Below the pieces are notes generated by a model. The model was given only the letters and a program-made list of their open reading frames with translations, did no database searches and had not been told where the DNA came from. This document shows, piece by piece, positions 34,301 through 42,997 of a stretch of DNA of 46,495 bases (position 1 is the stretch's first letter; every line of letters starts with the position of its first letter). A program made the translations under genes and the position numbers. This DNA is from Candidatus Mediterraneibacter faecavium (lineage in GTDB: Bacteria; Bacillota; Clostridia; Lachnospirales; Lachnospiraceae), in contig DWVY01000022.1 in assembly GCA_019119995.1 (NCBI GenBank), positions 1 through 46,495 of the forward strand, read 5' to 3'.

Positions 34301-35225
34301 AGCCGCCTGCTTTCTGATATCGGATGATATCGATAAAACTTTCGATCCTCGTCTCCACCCCTGCCGTTCCGCTCTGGGCATCCAGGGTAAGGCTTAAGAC
34401 CGGGATATTCTTCAGCTTTCTTACCAGCATGTCATTGACAAGCGCATCCGGACCGCAGGGATACGCGCTCACCAGGATGATCCCGTCCACTTTTCTCTTA
34501 AGCATAAACAGGGCTCCCGTGATCTCCCGGTTGATAAGCCAGGGCATCACCCGGGAGAAATCATAGCTTTTCTTCAGGGCGCTCTCCCTGTCAACATAAT
34601 CCGTGTACAGTACTTCCGCGTCCATTCTCTGGAGGATATGCGCCAGTTCTCCGCCCATATAGGCATCGTGGAGAACATACGGATGGCCGGCAAGGAGCAC
34701 TTTGTTCTTCTTGCTGTCCAGGATCTGATTCTGACCTTTTATCCGCGGCTTCAGCCATGCATCCTGGGACTTTTTCGCGCGGCTGTATGCCTTCTTTGCC
34801 TCCTTTTTCGTCTTGCCGAGTACCGCACCCAGCTCCACATATACTTTTTCTTCTGTTGTTTTCACATACCAGTCATAGCTGACTGTAAGTATCCGGATCT
34901 GTTCCTCACGGAAAATATTCCTGACAAGGTCAGGCAGCGCCTCATATCTGGTGCACATCTTCTCCCTTGCAGTATATCCGCCCGTGCGCGGCACAAATAC
35001 GGCGTCGCATTTCCCGAGCAGCCACATCACATGACCGAGATACATCTTAAAAGGGAGACAGGTCTCATCCACTGCCCGCGCAGTACCTGTCTCCAATATC
35101 TCCCGGTCACTCTTCGGACTCATGATACACTGAAATCCAAGTTCTTCAAAAAACTTCTTCCACAGCACCCCGTCACGGTAAGCCATCAGCCCTCTGGGAA
35201 TGCCGATCGTATGGATCTGTCTCAA
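34290..35225 (-). CDS. Acyl-CoA dehydratase activase-related protein (DUF2229-like)
   Basis: This 311-residue protein opens with the HTIGIPRGLMAY strand. It has conserved Cys motifs DETCLPFKMYLGH, REKMCTRYE and SAYPCGPDALV, resembling the C-terminal half of large fused HgdC/DUF2229 proteins. Translation begins at TTG behind AGGAGGAGATGAC. It is the first gene of the trio. Thus the operon encodes as separate chains what many bacteria carry as one ~1000-1400-residue fusion. The substrate is unknown. Confidence 0.8.
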   Translation of the reverse strand: MRQIHTIGIPRGLMAYRDGVLWKKFFEELGFQCIMSPKSDREILETGTARAVDETCLPFKMYLGHVMWLLGKCDAVFVPRTGGYTAREKMCTRYEALPDLVRNIFREEQIRILTVSYDWYVKTTEEKVYVELGAVLGKTKKEAKKAYSRAKKSQDAWLKPRIKGQNQILDSKKNKVLLAGHPYVLHDAYMGGELAHILQRMDAEVLYTDYVDRESALKKSYDFSRVMPWLINREITGALFMLKRKVDGIILVSAYPCGPDALVNDMLVRKLKNIPVLSLTLDAQSGTAGVETRIESFIDIIRYQKAGGYGN

Positions 35226-35413
35226 GTCATCTCCTCCTGTACATATAGGAAGGGCAGCACCGTAAAAGCGCTGCCTGCATCTCTATTCTGATTCATTTAT
35301 ACAGTAAGTAATATACACTCTTTTTCGGGAAAAAGCAAATCCAGGATTCTCCTGCTGACCATACAGATTCTGTTATCTTCGATAAATCTTAAGATTTTTT
35401 CACACAATTCTTC

Positions 35414-35442
35414 TTGATAACCCTGTATTTGTATGACATAAT
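35414..35442 (+). promoter_or_regulatory. Lipoprotein gene promoter
   Basis: TTGATA (35414-35419), a 17-bp spacer and CATAAT (35437-35442). The rest of the 35226-35474 gap holds a hairpin (GGCAGC/GCTGCC, 35253-35275) in the leader of the leftward HgdBC operon and AT-rich sequence. Confidence 0.6.
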
Positions 35443-35474
35443 ATCATGGAAAAGTCATAAGGAGGAAAAAGACT

Positions 35475-36065
35475 ATGAAAAACAAGATCCGTAAAATGCT
35501 TCTGCTTACGTGTGCCATGATGCTGGCTTTTGCACTTACTGCATGCGGCGGTTCCGGCGATGATGCCAACACTGCTGATGACACACAGACTGAGGAAGAT
35601 TCCACCGCCGGGGATGATGCTGCTGCCGGGGACGATGCTGCAGCGGACGATACGGCTGAGGACGATGGGACTGCAGTAGGCAAATTTGCTTCCATCCAGG
35701 AGTTTATCGATTCCGACATGATGCAGGAGGAGCTTGCGACACAGATGGCAGACCTCGAAGGAACAGGCATGTCCATGGAGCTCACAGCCGAAGATAACAA
35801 ACTGATCTACAACTTCAAGATCGACGATCCGGATCTCTCTGCAGCGATGGACACGTCAGCCCTTGAATCCTCTCTTGATTCCCAGGCTTCTACTTTCGAA
35901 TCTGTCGCAGGCATCCTGCCCGCTGCTATCGATGTGGAAAATCCTGTCGTAGTCGTACGTTATCTGGACAGCGACGGCAACGAGCTTGCTTCAAGAGAAT
36001 TTGCACCGTCTGACGATGCAGCAGGCGATGCGGCGGCTGATGACGCAGCAGCTACTGCTGAGTAG
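35475..36065 (+). CDS. Secreted lipoprotein, DUF4854-like
   Basis: This 196-residue protein has a type II signal peptide with lipobox LTAC (Cys24), so it is anchored to the outer face of the membrane. A low-complexity Asp/Ala/Glu/Thr region follows (about 28-66, DDAAAGDD-type repeats). A folded domain then starts at FASIQEFIDSDMMQEEL, and a second Asp/Ala tail closes the protein. The folded part resembles DUF4854, of unknown function. RBS is AAGGAGG. It is monocistronic, followed by a strong terminator. Confidence 0.82.
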   Translation: MKNKIRKMLLLTCAMMLAFALTACGGSGDDANTADDTQTEEDSTAGDDAAAGDDAAADDTAEDDGTAVGKFASIQEFIDSDMMQEELATQMADLEGTGMSMELTAEDNKLIYNFKIDDPDLSAAMDTSALESSLDSQASTFESVAGILPAAIDVENPVVVVRYLDSDGNELASREFAPSDDAAGDAAADDAAATAE

Positions 36066-36113
36066 GTCATCCACAGAGTAAGTTATCCACAGAGTAAGTC
36101 ATTTACAACTTCA
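36066..36113. repeat. Tandem 16-bp repeat with a DnaA-box-like site
   Basis: GTCATCCACAGAGTAA (36066-36081) is repeated as GTTATCCACAGAGTAA (36082-36097), and a decayed third copy begins at 36098. The second contains TTATCCACA (36083-36091), identical to the DnaA box. A perfect palindrome ACTGTATATACAGT follows at 36124-36137. Confidence 0.6.
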
Positions 36114-36146
36114 TATAAGTAAGACTGTATATACAGTTGAGACCAG

Positions 36147-36181
36147 GGGATTTTCCGGAAAACCGGAGAATCCCTTTTTTT
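36147..36181 (+). terminator. Terminator after the lipoprotein gene
   Basis: GGGATTTTCCGG (36147-36158) pairs with CCGGAGAATCCC (36163-36174, one G-T pair) around AAAA and is followed by seven Ts. The GC-richer remainder of the gap to 36336 shows nothing recognisable. Confidence 0.9.
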
Positions 36182-36336
36182 GCGCGATACGCCTGGAGAT
36201 CAGACGCATGGATGTCGGACCTGCCCGGACAGACATGCGGGCATCCTGCGGGCAACGGACAGCGGGCGGCTTATGTTATGAACTGAGCGAAGTATCGCCG
36301 CTGTAGAAAAGCCTCCGAAACTGTATATGTTTAATA

Positions 36337-36390
36337 TTGACAGTCAGTACATGTAGTGCTATACTGTGCTTATCAAGTAAGTACAGTATA
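36337..36390 (+). promoter_or_regulatory. Promoter and GntR/YtrA-type operator of the ABC-2 operon
   Basis: TTGACA (36337-36342), 17 bp, TATACT (36360-36365). TATACTGTGCTT (36360-36371) and AAGTACAGTATA (36379-36390) form a 12-bp-arm inverted repeat with one mismatch, starting in the -10. The GntR-family protein in the operon is the likely ligand. Confidence 0.75.
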
Positions 36391-36417
36391 TGCATTTGAT
36401 AGAAAAGGAGCAGAAAA

Positions 36418-37269
36418 ATGAGTGAAGTATATATCTCTATCGACCACCTTTCAAAGAAATACGACAAAGACCTGGTATTAAAAGATGTCAATGCCGTTCT
36501 CCGCAGAGGAGAGATCCTCGGTTTCCTGGGGCCGAGCGGAGCCGGGAAGACGACCACTATCAAGATCCTGACCGGGCAGCTCTTACCCACATCGGGCACG
36601 GCGGAAGTCCTCGGCATCGACTGCCGGAAGATCGATGAGCGCATCTATGAACAGATCGGCATCGTGACGGATTCCAGCGGCGTGTATGAGCGGATGACCG
36701 TCTTCGACAACCTGAAATACTTTGCACGGATCTTAAACGTGCCTCTTTCAGACATCGACCCGCTCCTGAAGCGCATCGGTCTCTATGAACACAGGAAGAA
36801 ACCGGCTGCCAAGCTCTCCAAAGGGCAGACGCAGCGGCTCATCCTTGCAAGAGCGCTCCTGCATAAGCCGAAAGTCCTCTTCCTCGACGAACCCACCAGC
36901 GGACTGGATCCGTCCACAGCCCTTGAGATCCACCGCATCTTAAAGGAACTCCGGGATGAGGGCATGGCGATCTTCCTGACTACGCACAACATGGAGGAGG
37001 CCACGAAGCTCTGCGATCATGTGGCGCTCTTAAACGAGGGTGTGATCGTGGAGTACGGCACCCCGGAAGAGATCTGCCTGAAGTACAACCGGATCAGGAA
37101 ATACCGGGTGCAGCTCACCGACGGCACGAAACACGTTCTCCTGCAGAGTCCTGAAACTGCCGGACGCATCAGCTTATGGATGAACGAGGATAAGATCGAG
37201 ACGCTCCACACCTGCGAGCCTACACTGGAAACCGTATTTTTAGAAGTAACAGGGAGGGAATTACAATGA
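36418..37269 (+). CDS. ABC transporter ATP-binding protein (first pair)
   Basis: This 283-residue ATPase of the ABC-2 (DrrA/YtrB-like) type has Walker A GPSGAGKTTT near residue 38, a signature LSKGQTQR, Walker B VLFLDEPTSGLD and H-loop LTTHNMEEA. A C-terminal accessory region of about 60 residues follows. The stop overlaps the permease start by 4 bases. First gene of a five-gene operon ATPase-permease-GntR-ATPase-permease. The layout recalls Staphylococcus pmtRABCD peptide exporters, but the substrate here is unknown. Confidence 0.9.
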   Translation: MSEVYISIDHLSKKYDKDLVLKDVNAVLRRGEILGFLGPSGAGKTTTIKILTGQLLPTSGTAEVLGIDCRKIDERIYEQIGIVTDSSGVYERMTVFDNLKYFARILNVPLSDIDPLLKRIGLYEHRKKPAAKLSKGQTQRLILARALLHKPKVLFLDEPTSGLDPSTALEIHRILKELRDEGMAIFLTTHNMEEATKLCDHVALLNEGVIVEYGTPEEICLKYNRIRKYRVQLTDGTKHVLLQSPETAGRISLWMNEDKIETLHTCEPTLETVFLEVTGRELQ

Positions 37270-38069
37270 ATACTACCGTGAACAGTACAGCAAGATCTAC
37301 AGAAAAGAATAAAGCAGACGCCCCCAGGGCGCTCACGCTCAAGCCCGTGCATATGAGGAAGCTTGCCGCCATCATAGATGTCAAAGGGCGGGCGCTCTTC
37401 AGCAAGAACTTTATCATCATGCCCGTCTTCTCTCTGGGATTTACATTTCTCATGGATATCCTGTATGAGCGGATCTCCGGCGGCGCAGCCGCAATGAACG
37501 CCTATGCCCTTGCCATGGGGATGCTCATGAATATATCCATGATGGGCTTCTACTGCACCGCCGCATCTCTGGCGGAAGAAAAAGAGAAAAACACACTGCG
37601 CACCCTGATGACATCCTCGGTCAACGGACTTGAGTTTTTCCTCGGAAGCCTGATCCCTGTCGTACTGATGGCCGAAGCCGTCAATGTGATCTGCGTCTTT
37701 ATCGTACAGCTGTCCATGACGCCGGTACAGTGGGCGTCTTACCTCGCCGTCACCACCGCTGCCACCGTCATCGCCTCTGTGGTCGGGATGCTCCTCGGGA
37801 TCTTTTCCAAAAATCAGGTGACAGCCAGCACGCTCACCACGCCGTTCGTACTCGTGTTCATGATGATTCCCATGTTTACGGGGTTCAGCGAGACATTGCA
37901 GAAGATCAGCATGTTCTTCTTTACCGGGATCGCGTTTGACGCCATCGCAAACATCTCAAACGGACTGCCCGCAGTGGATGTGAAAGGGATCGCCGTACTT
38001 GCGGCGGAGTTCATCCTGTCCGTGATCCTCTTCCTCATCCTGTACCGCAGGAACGGATTTGAGAGGTGA
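37266..38069 (+). CDS. ABC-2 type permease (first pair)
   Basis: This 267-residue membrane protein has a hydrophilic N-terminus and about six helices. The EEKEKNTLRTLMTSSVNGLEF motif after the second helix is typical of ABC-2 permeases. It overlaps the preceding ATPase gene (ATGA) and nearly abuts the GntR gene, so all are made together. It is the membrane partner of the 36418 ATPase. Confidence 0.88.
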   Translation: MNTTVNSTARSTEKNKADAPRALTLKPVHMRKLAAIIDVKGRALFSKNFIIMPVFSLGFTFLMDILYERISGGAAAMNAYALAMGMLMNISMMGFYCTAASLAEEKEKNTLRTLMTSSVNGLEFFLGSLIPVVLMAEAVNVICVFIVQLSMTPVQWASYLAVTTAATVIASVVGMLLGIFSKNQVTASTLTTPFVLVFMMIPMFTGFSETLQKISMFFFTGIAFDAIANISNGLPAVDVKGIAVLAAEFILSVILFLILYRRNGFER

Positions 38070-38073
38070 TCCT

Positions 38074-38448
38074 ATGGAAATTATCTTAAGCAATGCAAGC
38101 GACCGGCCGATCTACGAACAGATCACTTCCCAGATCAAGGAAATGATCATGAAAGGAGCCCTGAAGCCCGGAGAACCCATGCCTTCCATGCGGAAGCTGG
38201 CAAAAGATCTCCATGTCAGCGTCATCACCACCCAGCGGGCTTATGACGATCTGTCAAGAGACGGATTTATCGTCACAGTGCCGGCAAAAGGCACTTTCGT
38301 CTCCACACAGAATCAGGATTTCATCAAAGAGGAGAACCTGCGGCGGATCGAGAAGCTCCTCTCCGACGCAGCGGCGCTCGGGCGGGAGAACGGTCTGTCT
38401 CTGGACGAACTGAAAGCAACGCTGGAAGTCGTGTATGAAGACAAATAA
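38074..38448 (+). CDS. GntR-family (YtrA-type) repressor
   Basis: This 124-residue regulator has a GntR winged helix (YEQITSQIKEMIMKGALKPGEPMPSMRKLAKDLHVSVITTQRAYDDLSRDGF) and a short C-terminal helix instead of a large effector domain, as in YtrA and PmtR. ATG at 38074 follows GAGAGGTGATCCT; the TTG at 38059 overlaps that site. It sits between two ATPase-permease pairs and probably represses the whole operon through the inverted repeat at 36360-36390. Confidence 0.9.
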   Translation: MEIILSNASDRPIYEQITSQIKEMIMKGALKPGEPMPSMRKLAKDLHVSVITTQRAYDDLSRDGFIVTVPAKGTFVSTQNQDFIKEENLRRIEKLLSDAAALGRENGLSLDELKATLEVVYEDK

Positions 38449-38517
38449 TGATCAGACGAATAACAGTCATAGGAAGAATGACAATCTCAACACTATCTTC
38501 ACAGAAGGAGCAGCATT

Positions 38518-39381
38518 ATGGAATATGCAATCGAAGTCAGGAATCTGACGAAACGCTATAAAGATTTTACACTGGACGATATCTCATTCGCACTGCCCCG
38601 GGGCACGGTCATGGGTCTGATCGGGGAGAACGGAGCCGGGAAATCCACGCTTATCAATTCGATCCTGGGCATCACGGACAGCAAGTCAAGTCTCACGTCG
38701 ATGCTCGGGCTGGACATGAAGACTCACAGCAAGATGATCAAGGAAGACATCGCCGTCATTTTCAACGACTCACACTATGACGTCAACCTGACCCCTAAGA
38801 TCATCGGGCACATCCTCTCGAAAGTATACAAGAACTGGGATGCTCCTCTCTTTTCAAGATATCTGGAACGGTTCAGCCTCCCGGAGAAAAAGAAGATCAA
38901 GAAGCTCTCCACCGGTATGCGGGTGAAACTGGAATTCGCCGCGGCATTAAGCCACCACCCGAAGCTTTTGATCCTCGACGAAGCTACAAGCGGGCTCGAC
39001 CCGGTGTTCCGCGACGAGATCCTGGATATCTTACGGGAATTTACCGAGGACGAAACCCATGCGGTGCTCATGTCCTCCCACATCACCAGCGACCTTGACA
39101 AGATCGCCGACTACATCGCCTACCTCCACGAAGGGAAAATACAGTTTATCAAAACATACGACGAGATCCGCAATGACTACGGCATCATCACCTGCGGACA
39201 GGAACTCTTCGACAGTTTAAGCCGGGACGATATCGCGGCATACAAAAAAGAGCCTTACAGCTACCGCGTGCTTGTGAAAAACCGCGCAAAACTGCGCCAG
39301 GTATTTCATGACATCCCGATGGAAAACGCATCTGTCGAGGACATCATGCTATTCTACGTAAAAGGAGAAAAAGTGAAATGA
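38518..39381 (+). CDS. ABC transporter ATP-binding protein (second pair)
   Basis: This 287-residue ATPase has Walker A GENGAGKST, an LSTGMRVK signature variant and Walker B LLILDEATSGLD. The usual DEP is DEA, as in YtrB/PmtC-like proteins. RBS is GAAGGAG. It lies 69 bases after the GntR gene in a small gap with no separate promoter that I can support, and it overlaps the next permease start by 4 bases. Confidence 0.9.
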   Translation: MEYAIEVRNLTKRYKDFTLDDISFALPRGTVMGLIGENGAGKSTLINSILGITDSKSSLTSMLGLDMKTHSKMIKEDIAVIFNDSHYDVNLTPKIIGHILSKVYKNWDAPLFSRYLERFSLPEKKKIKKLSTGMRVKLEFAAALSHHPKLLILDEATSGLDPVFRDEILDILREFTEDETHAVLMSSHITSDLDKIADYIAYLHEGKIQFIKTYDEIRNDYGIITCGQELFDSLSRDDIAAYKKEPYSYRVLVKNRAKLRQVFHDIPMENASVEDIMLFYVKGEKVK

Positions 39382-40025
39382 AAGGGATCATGCTCAAAGA
39401 CTTATATGAGAATTTTTACATAAAGAAAAACCTCGTAGCCTATATATTCGCATCACTGTTCTTCATAGTCGCATCAGCAGTGATGGATACACGGTATTCA
39501 TTTATCCTCTACACGATGCTCCTGATGATCTTCTTCGGTACTTCTGTACTGGAGACTTCTTCGGAACAAGATGATAAAGCGCATTTTCATAAGATCCAGT
39601 TTACATTTCCCGTCACAAAGGCTGAGATCGTAATTTCAAAATATCTGCTCGCCCTGATATGCAACGGATGCTGGATCATGATCGCCCTTGTCTATGTGCT
39701 GGCAAATGTGTATCTGCGTCCGCTTGTCACCCTGGCGGAAGCACTGACAGTCTGGGGATTGGGTATTTGTGCTTCCCTTGCCTTTACTTCTCTCATATAT
39801 GTCTTCTACTTCCTGCTGGGCAGAAAGATCGGAACGGTCATTTATATAGCATCGGCTCTGATCCTCGGCGGTATGTACGGAGCTTCTACCGTATTCTTCG
39901 GGATAGAAAGCTACACCTCAGCGGACACGGCAGTACGCCTCTTGTTTCTCCTGCCGGCCTCGATCGTGCTCTATGTGCTGAGCTGCATGCTGTCCATACT
40001 GATCTACAAAAAGAAATACTCATAA
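39378..40025 (+). CDS. ABC-2 type permease (second pair)
   Basis: This 215-residue membrane protein has about six helices and begins MKGIMLKDLYENFYIKKNL. The segment SSEQDDKAHFHKIQFTFPVTKAEIVISKY lies between helices 2 and 3. It resembles the small permeases of GntR-linked YtrB/PmtCD-type exporters. It completes the operon, which ends at the hairpin 40031-40077. Confidence 0.85.
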   Translation: MKGIMLKDLYENFYIKKNLVAYIFASLFFIVASAVMDTRYSFILYTMLLMIFFGTSVLETSSEQDDKAHFHKIQFTFPVTKAEIVISKYLLALICNGCWIMIALVYVLANVYLRPLVTLAEALTVWGLGICASLAFTSLIYVFYFLLGRKIGTVIYIASALILGGMYGASTVFFGIESYTSADTAVRLLFLLPASIVLYVLSCMLSILIYKKKYS

Positions 40026-40030
40026 CAACT

Positions 40031-40077
40031 CCCCCGCATCTATAGGGATCATCTTTTTTCTCCTATAGCTGCGGGGG
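40031..40077. terminator. Shared hairpin between convergent operons
   Basis: CCCCCGCATCTATAGG (40031-40046) pairs with CCTATAGCTGCGGGGG (40062-40077) with one mismatch. It lies between the rightward ABC operon and the leftward feo operon and could serve both, though the T tracts are weak. Confidence 0.65.
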
Positions 40078-40119
40078 ATTCCTTCTGTCACTTTACAGCT
40101 CCGTTTTATCATACAGCAG

Positions 40120-40494
40120 TCAGGATATATGGACCACCTGATATCCTGTCTTTTCCACTGCTTCCTTCAAGACATCATCCTCAACTTTTCTGTCATAAGA
40201 AATCTTAGCTTTTCCGGATGAAACGTCCACCTCTGCCCTCACGCCATCGATCTGATTCAGCATCTGCGCCACATTCATTGCACAGTGCGCGCATGTCATG
40301 CCGGAGATCTGCATTGTTTTTCTGCCGATCACACGGCCTTCCAGTTTCTTTTTCGGCATCTTCCTGCTGCCGGGGCAGTTGCCGCCGGCCGGACAGCCGA
40401 TACACTTTACGCCGCTTCTTTTTGCCTTTACGATATATCCGACTGCACAGCCGATCAGGATCAGCAGGATAAGGACTGCAATAATATCTGCCAT
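40120..40494 (-). CDS. FeoB-associated Cys-rich membrane protein fused to an HMA domain
   Basis: This 124-residue protein joins two parts. The first is an N-terminal helix (MADIIAVLILLILIGCAVGY) with a Cys motif KCIGCPAGGNC, as in FeoB-associated Cys-rich proteins. The second is a C-terminal heavy-metal-associated domain (about 55-124) with the MTCAHC metal site and CopZ-like fold. The pieces usually occur separately. It is third in the feoA-feoB operon, 75 bases after feoB; the gap carries a hairpin (GGCGGACA/TGTCCGCC, 40526-40554). ATG at 40494 follows AAAGGATG. It may pass metal to FeoB or sense it; this is inference. Confidence 0.85.
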   Translation of the reverse strand: MADIIAVLILLILIGCAVGYIVKAKRSGVKCIGCPAGGNCPGSRKMPKKKLEGRVIGRKTMQISGMTCAHCAMNVAQMLNQIDGVRAEVDVSSGKAKISYDRKVEDDVLKEAVEKTGYQVVHIS

Positions 40495-40569
40495 AAATAT
40501 CATCCTTTCTGTATTAACGTCAAGAGGCGGACAAAGCAGCATACTCTGTCCGCCGATGACCAGTTATGA

Positions 40570-42579
40570 TTATACCACACTTTTTGCGTGCAGGCTGTAT
40601 TCCGCCGTAAATTCTTTATCTGACTTACGTATCCTCCATATGATGACAGCCGCAAATACAAGGATCGCGATCAGCCCCGGAACGAATGCCGTTCCAAGTG
40701 TTCCTGTCGTGACAAGAGTTCCGATCTGGTATACAAGGAACGCTACCGTGTATCCGGTCGCAAGTTGGAGGCAGATGCCGCCGAACAGCCATTTCCCGCT
40801 CTTCATCTCAGAGTTCATTGCTCCGAGTGCCGCGAAGCACGGTGGTGTATAAAGGTTAAACATCAGGTATGCGAGAGCCGCCGCCTTTGTGAGTCCCATG
40901 ATCGTAGCGACTTCACTTCCGCTTCCGACCAGTGCCAGTTCATCTGTATCAATGAGATTTGTAACTCCGTAAACAACTGCAAGAGTACCAACCACATTTT
41001 CTTTTGCGATAAATCCTGTGATCGCCGCTGCAGCGAGCTGCCATACACCGAATCCAAGCGGGATGAACAGGATTGCGAACGGATGAGCAATGCCTGCAAG
41101 GATGGAAGTTCCTTCTGCGCCTTCTTCCACAAGCTGGAACTGCCAGTTAAAGCTCTGCATGATCTGTACAACAGTATTGCACACCAGAATGATCGTTCCG
41201 GCTTTCACAATATATGCCTTACCACGCTCAAGCATGGATACGCACGCTCTCTTCAGGCTCGGAAGTTTGTATTCCGGAAGCTCGATGATGAAGAAAGATT
41301 TACGGTATTTCTGTCCTGTGATTCTCTTTACGAGCAGAGCTCCCAAGAGAACCAGTACGATACCTACCAGATACATTGTAGCTGATACCCACCATGCATC
41401 TGCAAAGAATGCTCCTGCAAACAGAGCGATAACCGGGATCTTAGCTCCACACGGCATAAACGGTGTGAGCATCGCAGTTGTCCTGCGCTCTCTCTCGTTG
41501 CGGATCGTACGGGAAGCCATGACTCCCGGGATCGCGCATCCTGTACCGATGACCATAGGAATTACCGATTTACCGGAAAGACCTACTCTCTTGAAGATTG
41601 GATCAAGTACGACTGTCGCACGGGCCATATAGCCGCAGTCCTCAAGAAGAGCGATCAGGAAATACATTACCATTACCAGCGGGAGGAATCCCACAACCGC
41701 TCCAACGCCGCCGATGATACCGTCAACAAGGAGTGCGTACAGAAGCGGATTTGCATTCTCCATCAGTCCGCCGACCCAGCCCTGGAAGGTCTCGATCCAG
41801 CCGACCAGCCAGTCCGCGATCCATGTTCCCACCGTAGTCTGGGATATGTAGAACACAAGGAAGATCACGAGTGCAAAGATCGGAATACCGATGATCTTAT
41901 GAGTAATAACAGCGTCGATCTTATCCTGCATATTTTTGTCTTTTGTAAAGACTTTTCTCTTCTCTACCTGTTTTACGATGCCGTTGACAAACTCAAAACG
42001 CCTTCTGTCGGCAGCCTCGACCGCATTCTTGTCATGCAGGTCGATATCCGCCTGGACATAAGGAGCTTTCTGACCTTTGCCTTTTAAAGAAACCGCCGCA
42101 GCGACAACTTCTTTCAATCCTTCGTGTCCCGAAGATGTAGAGACCGTCTTGATGACCGGGCATCCCAGCTTCTCGGAGAGAAGTTTTTCATCAATCTTGG
42201 TCTGCTTTTTCTCTGTAATATCACTTTTATTCAGAGCTACTACCACCGGAATTCCCAGTTCCAGAAGCTGCGTTGTGAAAAACAGGCTTCGGCTTAAGTT
42301 TGTAGCGTCCACGATGTTGATGATCACGTCCGGTTTTTCATTTTTCACATAACTGCTGGTGATACTCTCCTCCGAAGTAAAGGGAGACATGGAATAGGCG
42401 CCCGGCAGGTCTACCGCCGTCAGATCCTCCGCCCCGTCATAATAAGCCTTTTTGATCAGGCTTTCCTTTCGCTCCACCGTAACACCGGCCCAGTTTCCGA
42501 CCTTTTCATTTCTGCCTGTAAGAGCGTTGTACATGGTCGTCTTACCGCTGTTTGGATTTCCTGCAAAAGCAATTCTCAT
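40570..42579 (-). CDS. feoB: Ferrous iron transporter FeoB
   Basis: This 669-residue Fe(II) uptake protein has an N-terminal GTPase (G1 GNPNSGKTT, G3 DLPGAYSM, G4 NKSD) and a helical regulatory domain. The membrane part contains the two mirrored Cys gates (IGTGCAIPGVMASRT and TPFMPCGAKIP). ATG at 42579 follows AAAGGAGGAG; the TTG-initiated longer frame (42615) runs through the operator and is not favoured. feoA lies 107 bases upstream. A DtxR-type box sits directly before it. Confidence 0.95.
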   Translation of the reverse strand: MRIAFAGNPNSGKTTMYNALTGRNEKVGNWAGVTVERKESLIKKAYYDGAEDLTAVDLPGAYSMSPFTSEESITSSYVKNEKPDVIINIVDATNLSRSLFFTTQLLELGIPVVVALNKSDITEKKQTKIDEKLLSEKLGCPVIKTVSTSSGHEGLKEVVAAAVSLKGKGQKAPYVQADIDLHDKNAVEAADRRRFEFVNGIVKQVEKRKVFTKDKNMQDKIDAVITHKIIGIPIFALVIFLVFYISQTTVGTWIADWLVGWIETFQGWVGGLMENANPLLYALLVDGIIGGVGAVVGFLPLVMVMYFLIALLEDCGYMARATVVLDPIFKRVGLSGKSVIPMVIGTGCAIPGVMASRTIRNERERRTTAMLTPFMPCGAKIPVIALFAGAFFADAWWVSATMYLVGIVLVLLGALLVKRITGQKYRKSFFIIELPEYKLPSLKRACVSMLERGKAYIVKAGTIILVCNTVVQIMQSFNWQFQLVEEGAEGTSILAGIAHPFAILFIPLGFGVWQLAAAAITGFIAKENVVGTLAVVYGVTNLIDTDELALVGSGSEVATIMGLTKAAALAYLMFNLYTPPCFAALGAMNSEMKSGKWLFGGICLQLATGYTVAFLVYQIGTLVTTGTLGTAFVPGLIAILVFAAVIIWRIRKSDKEFTAEYSLHAKSVV

Positions 42580-42605
42580 TTTACAATTCTCCTCCTTTAT
42601 TTTGA

Positions 42606-42619
42606 TTAGCTTCAACTAA
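42606..42619. promoter_or_regulatory. DtxR-type operator before feoB
   Basis: TTAG-CTTCAA-CTAA matches the core found at 1094, 4894 and 4960. The same feoA-feoB gap has an AT-rich hairpin (AAAAAATAGTA/TACTATTTTTT, about 42629-42656) and GGGGC/GCCCC near 42664-42680. feoB may therefore have extra, separate control. Confidence 0.6.
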
Positions 42620-42686
42620 CCTTTGTGCAAAAAAAATAGTACTTTTTTACTATTTTTTTATTGCCGGGGCAAAGCCCCTGGCGTCT

Positions 42687-42899
42687 TTATATTGAAATAG
42701 CCTGCGCTAGATCAGTATCGATATTGTATCTCCCGTCTTTGATCGAAACCACGCAGCCGCCCCTTACACGGGAGACTACAGTAATAGGTTCGCCGCTGTA
42801 ACACCCCAGTGAAAACAGGAATGCTTCCATTTCCTCATCATCCGTCGCGATGTCTTTTATGATATATTCCTTTTCCTCTTCAGCGTCTAATAAGTTCAT
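42687..42899 (-). CDS. feoA: FeoA domain protein
   Basis: This 70-residue SH3-like FeoA is a small cytosolic partner needed by FeoB. Family features are the glycine turn LGCYSGEPITVVSRVRGG and a terminal strand GRYNIDTDLAQAI. ATG follows GAGAGGAGCGGAAA. It is first in the feo operon, under a TTGACA-17-TAAACT promoter with an overlapping DtxR-type operator. Confidence 0.93.
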   Translation of the reverse strand: MNLLDAEEEKEYIIKDIATDDEEMEAFLFSLGCYSGEPITVVSRVRGGCVVSIKDGRYNIDTDLAQAISI

Positions 42900-42997
42900 T
42901 TTCCGCTCCTCTCGATATATTACATCTTATGCCGATCTGTCTGTATCCATAACAGAAATCGTTTCATCTAACTTGTAATTGTTTATTCTAACATTTG

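Noticed and set aside
36066..36113. CRISPR array
   Set aside because: Only two contiguous 16-bp units with no spacers and no cas genes.
42664..42680. Intrinsic terminator between feoA and feoB
   Set aside because: The GGGGC/GCCCC hairpin has its T-rich side on the wrong strand for leftward transcription; it may still affect expression.
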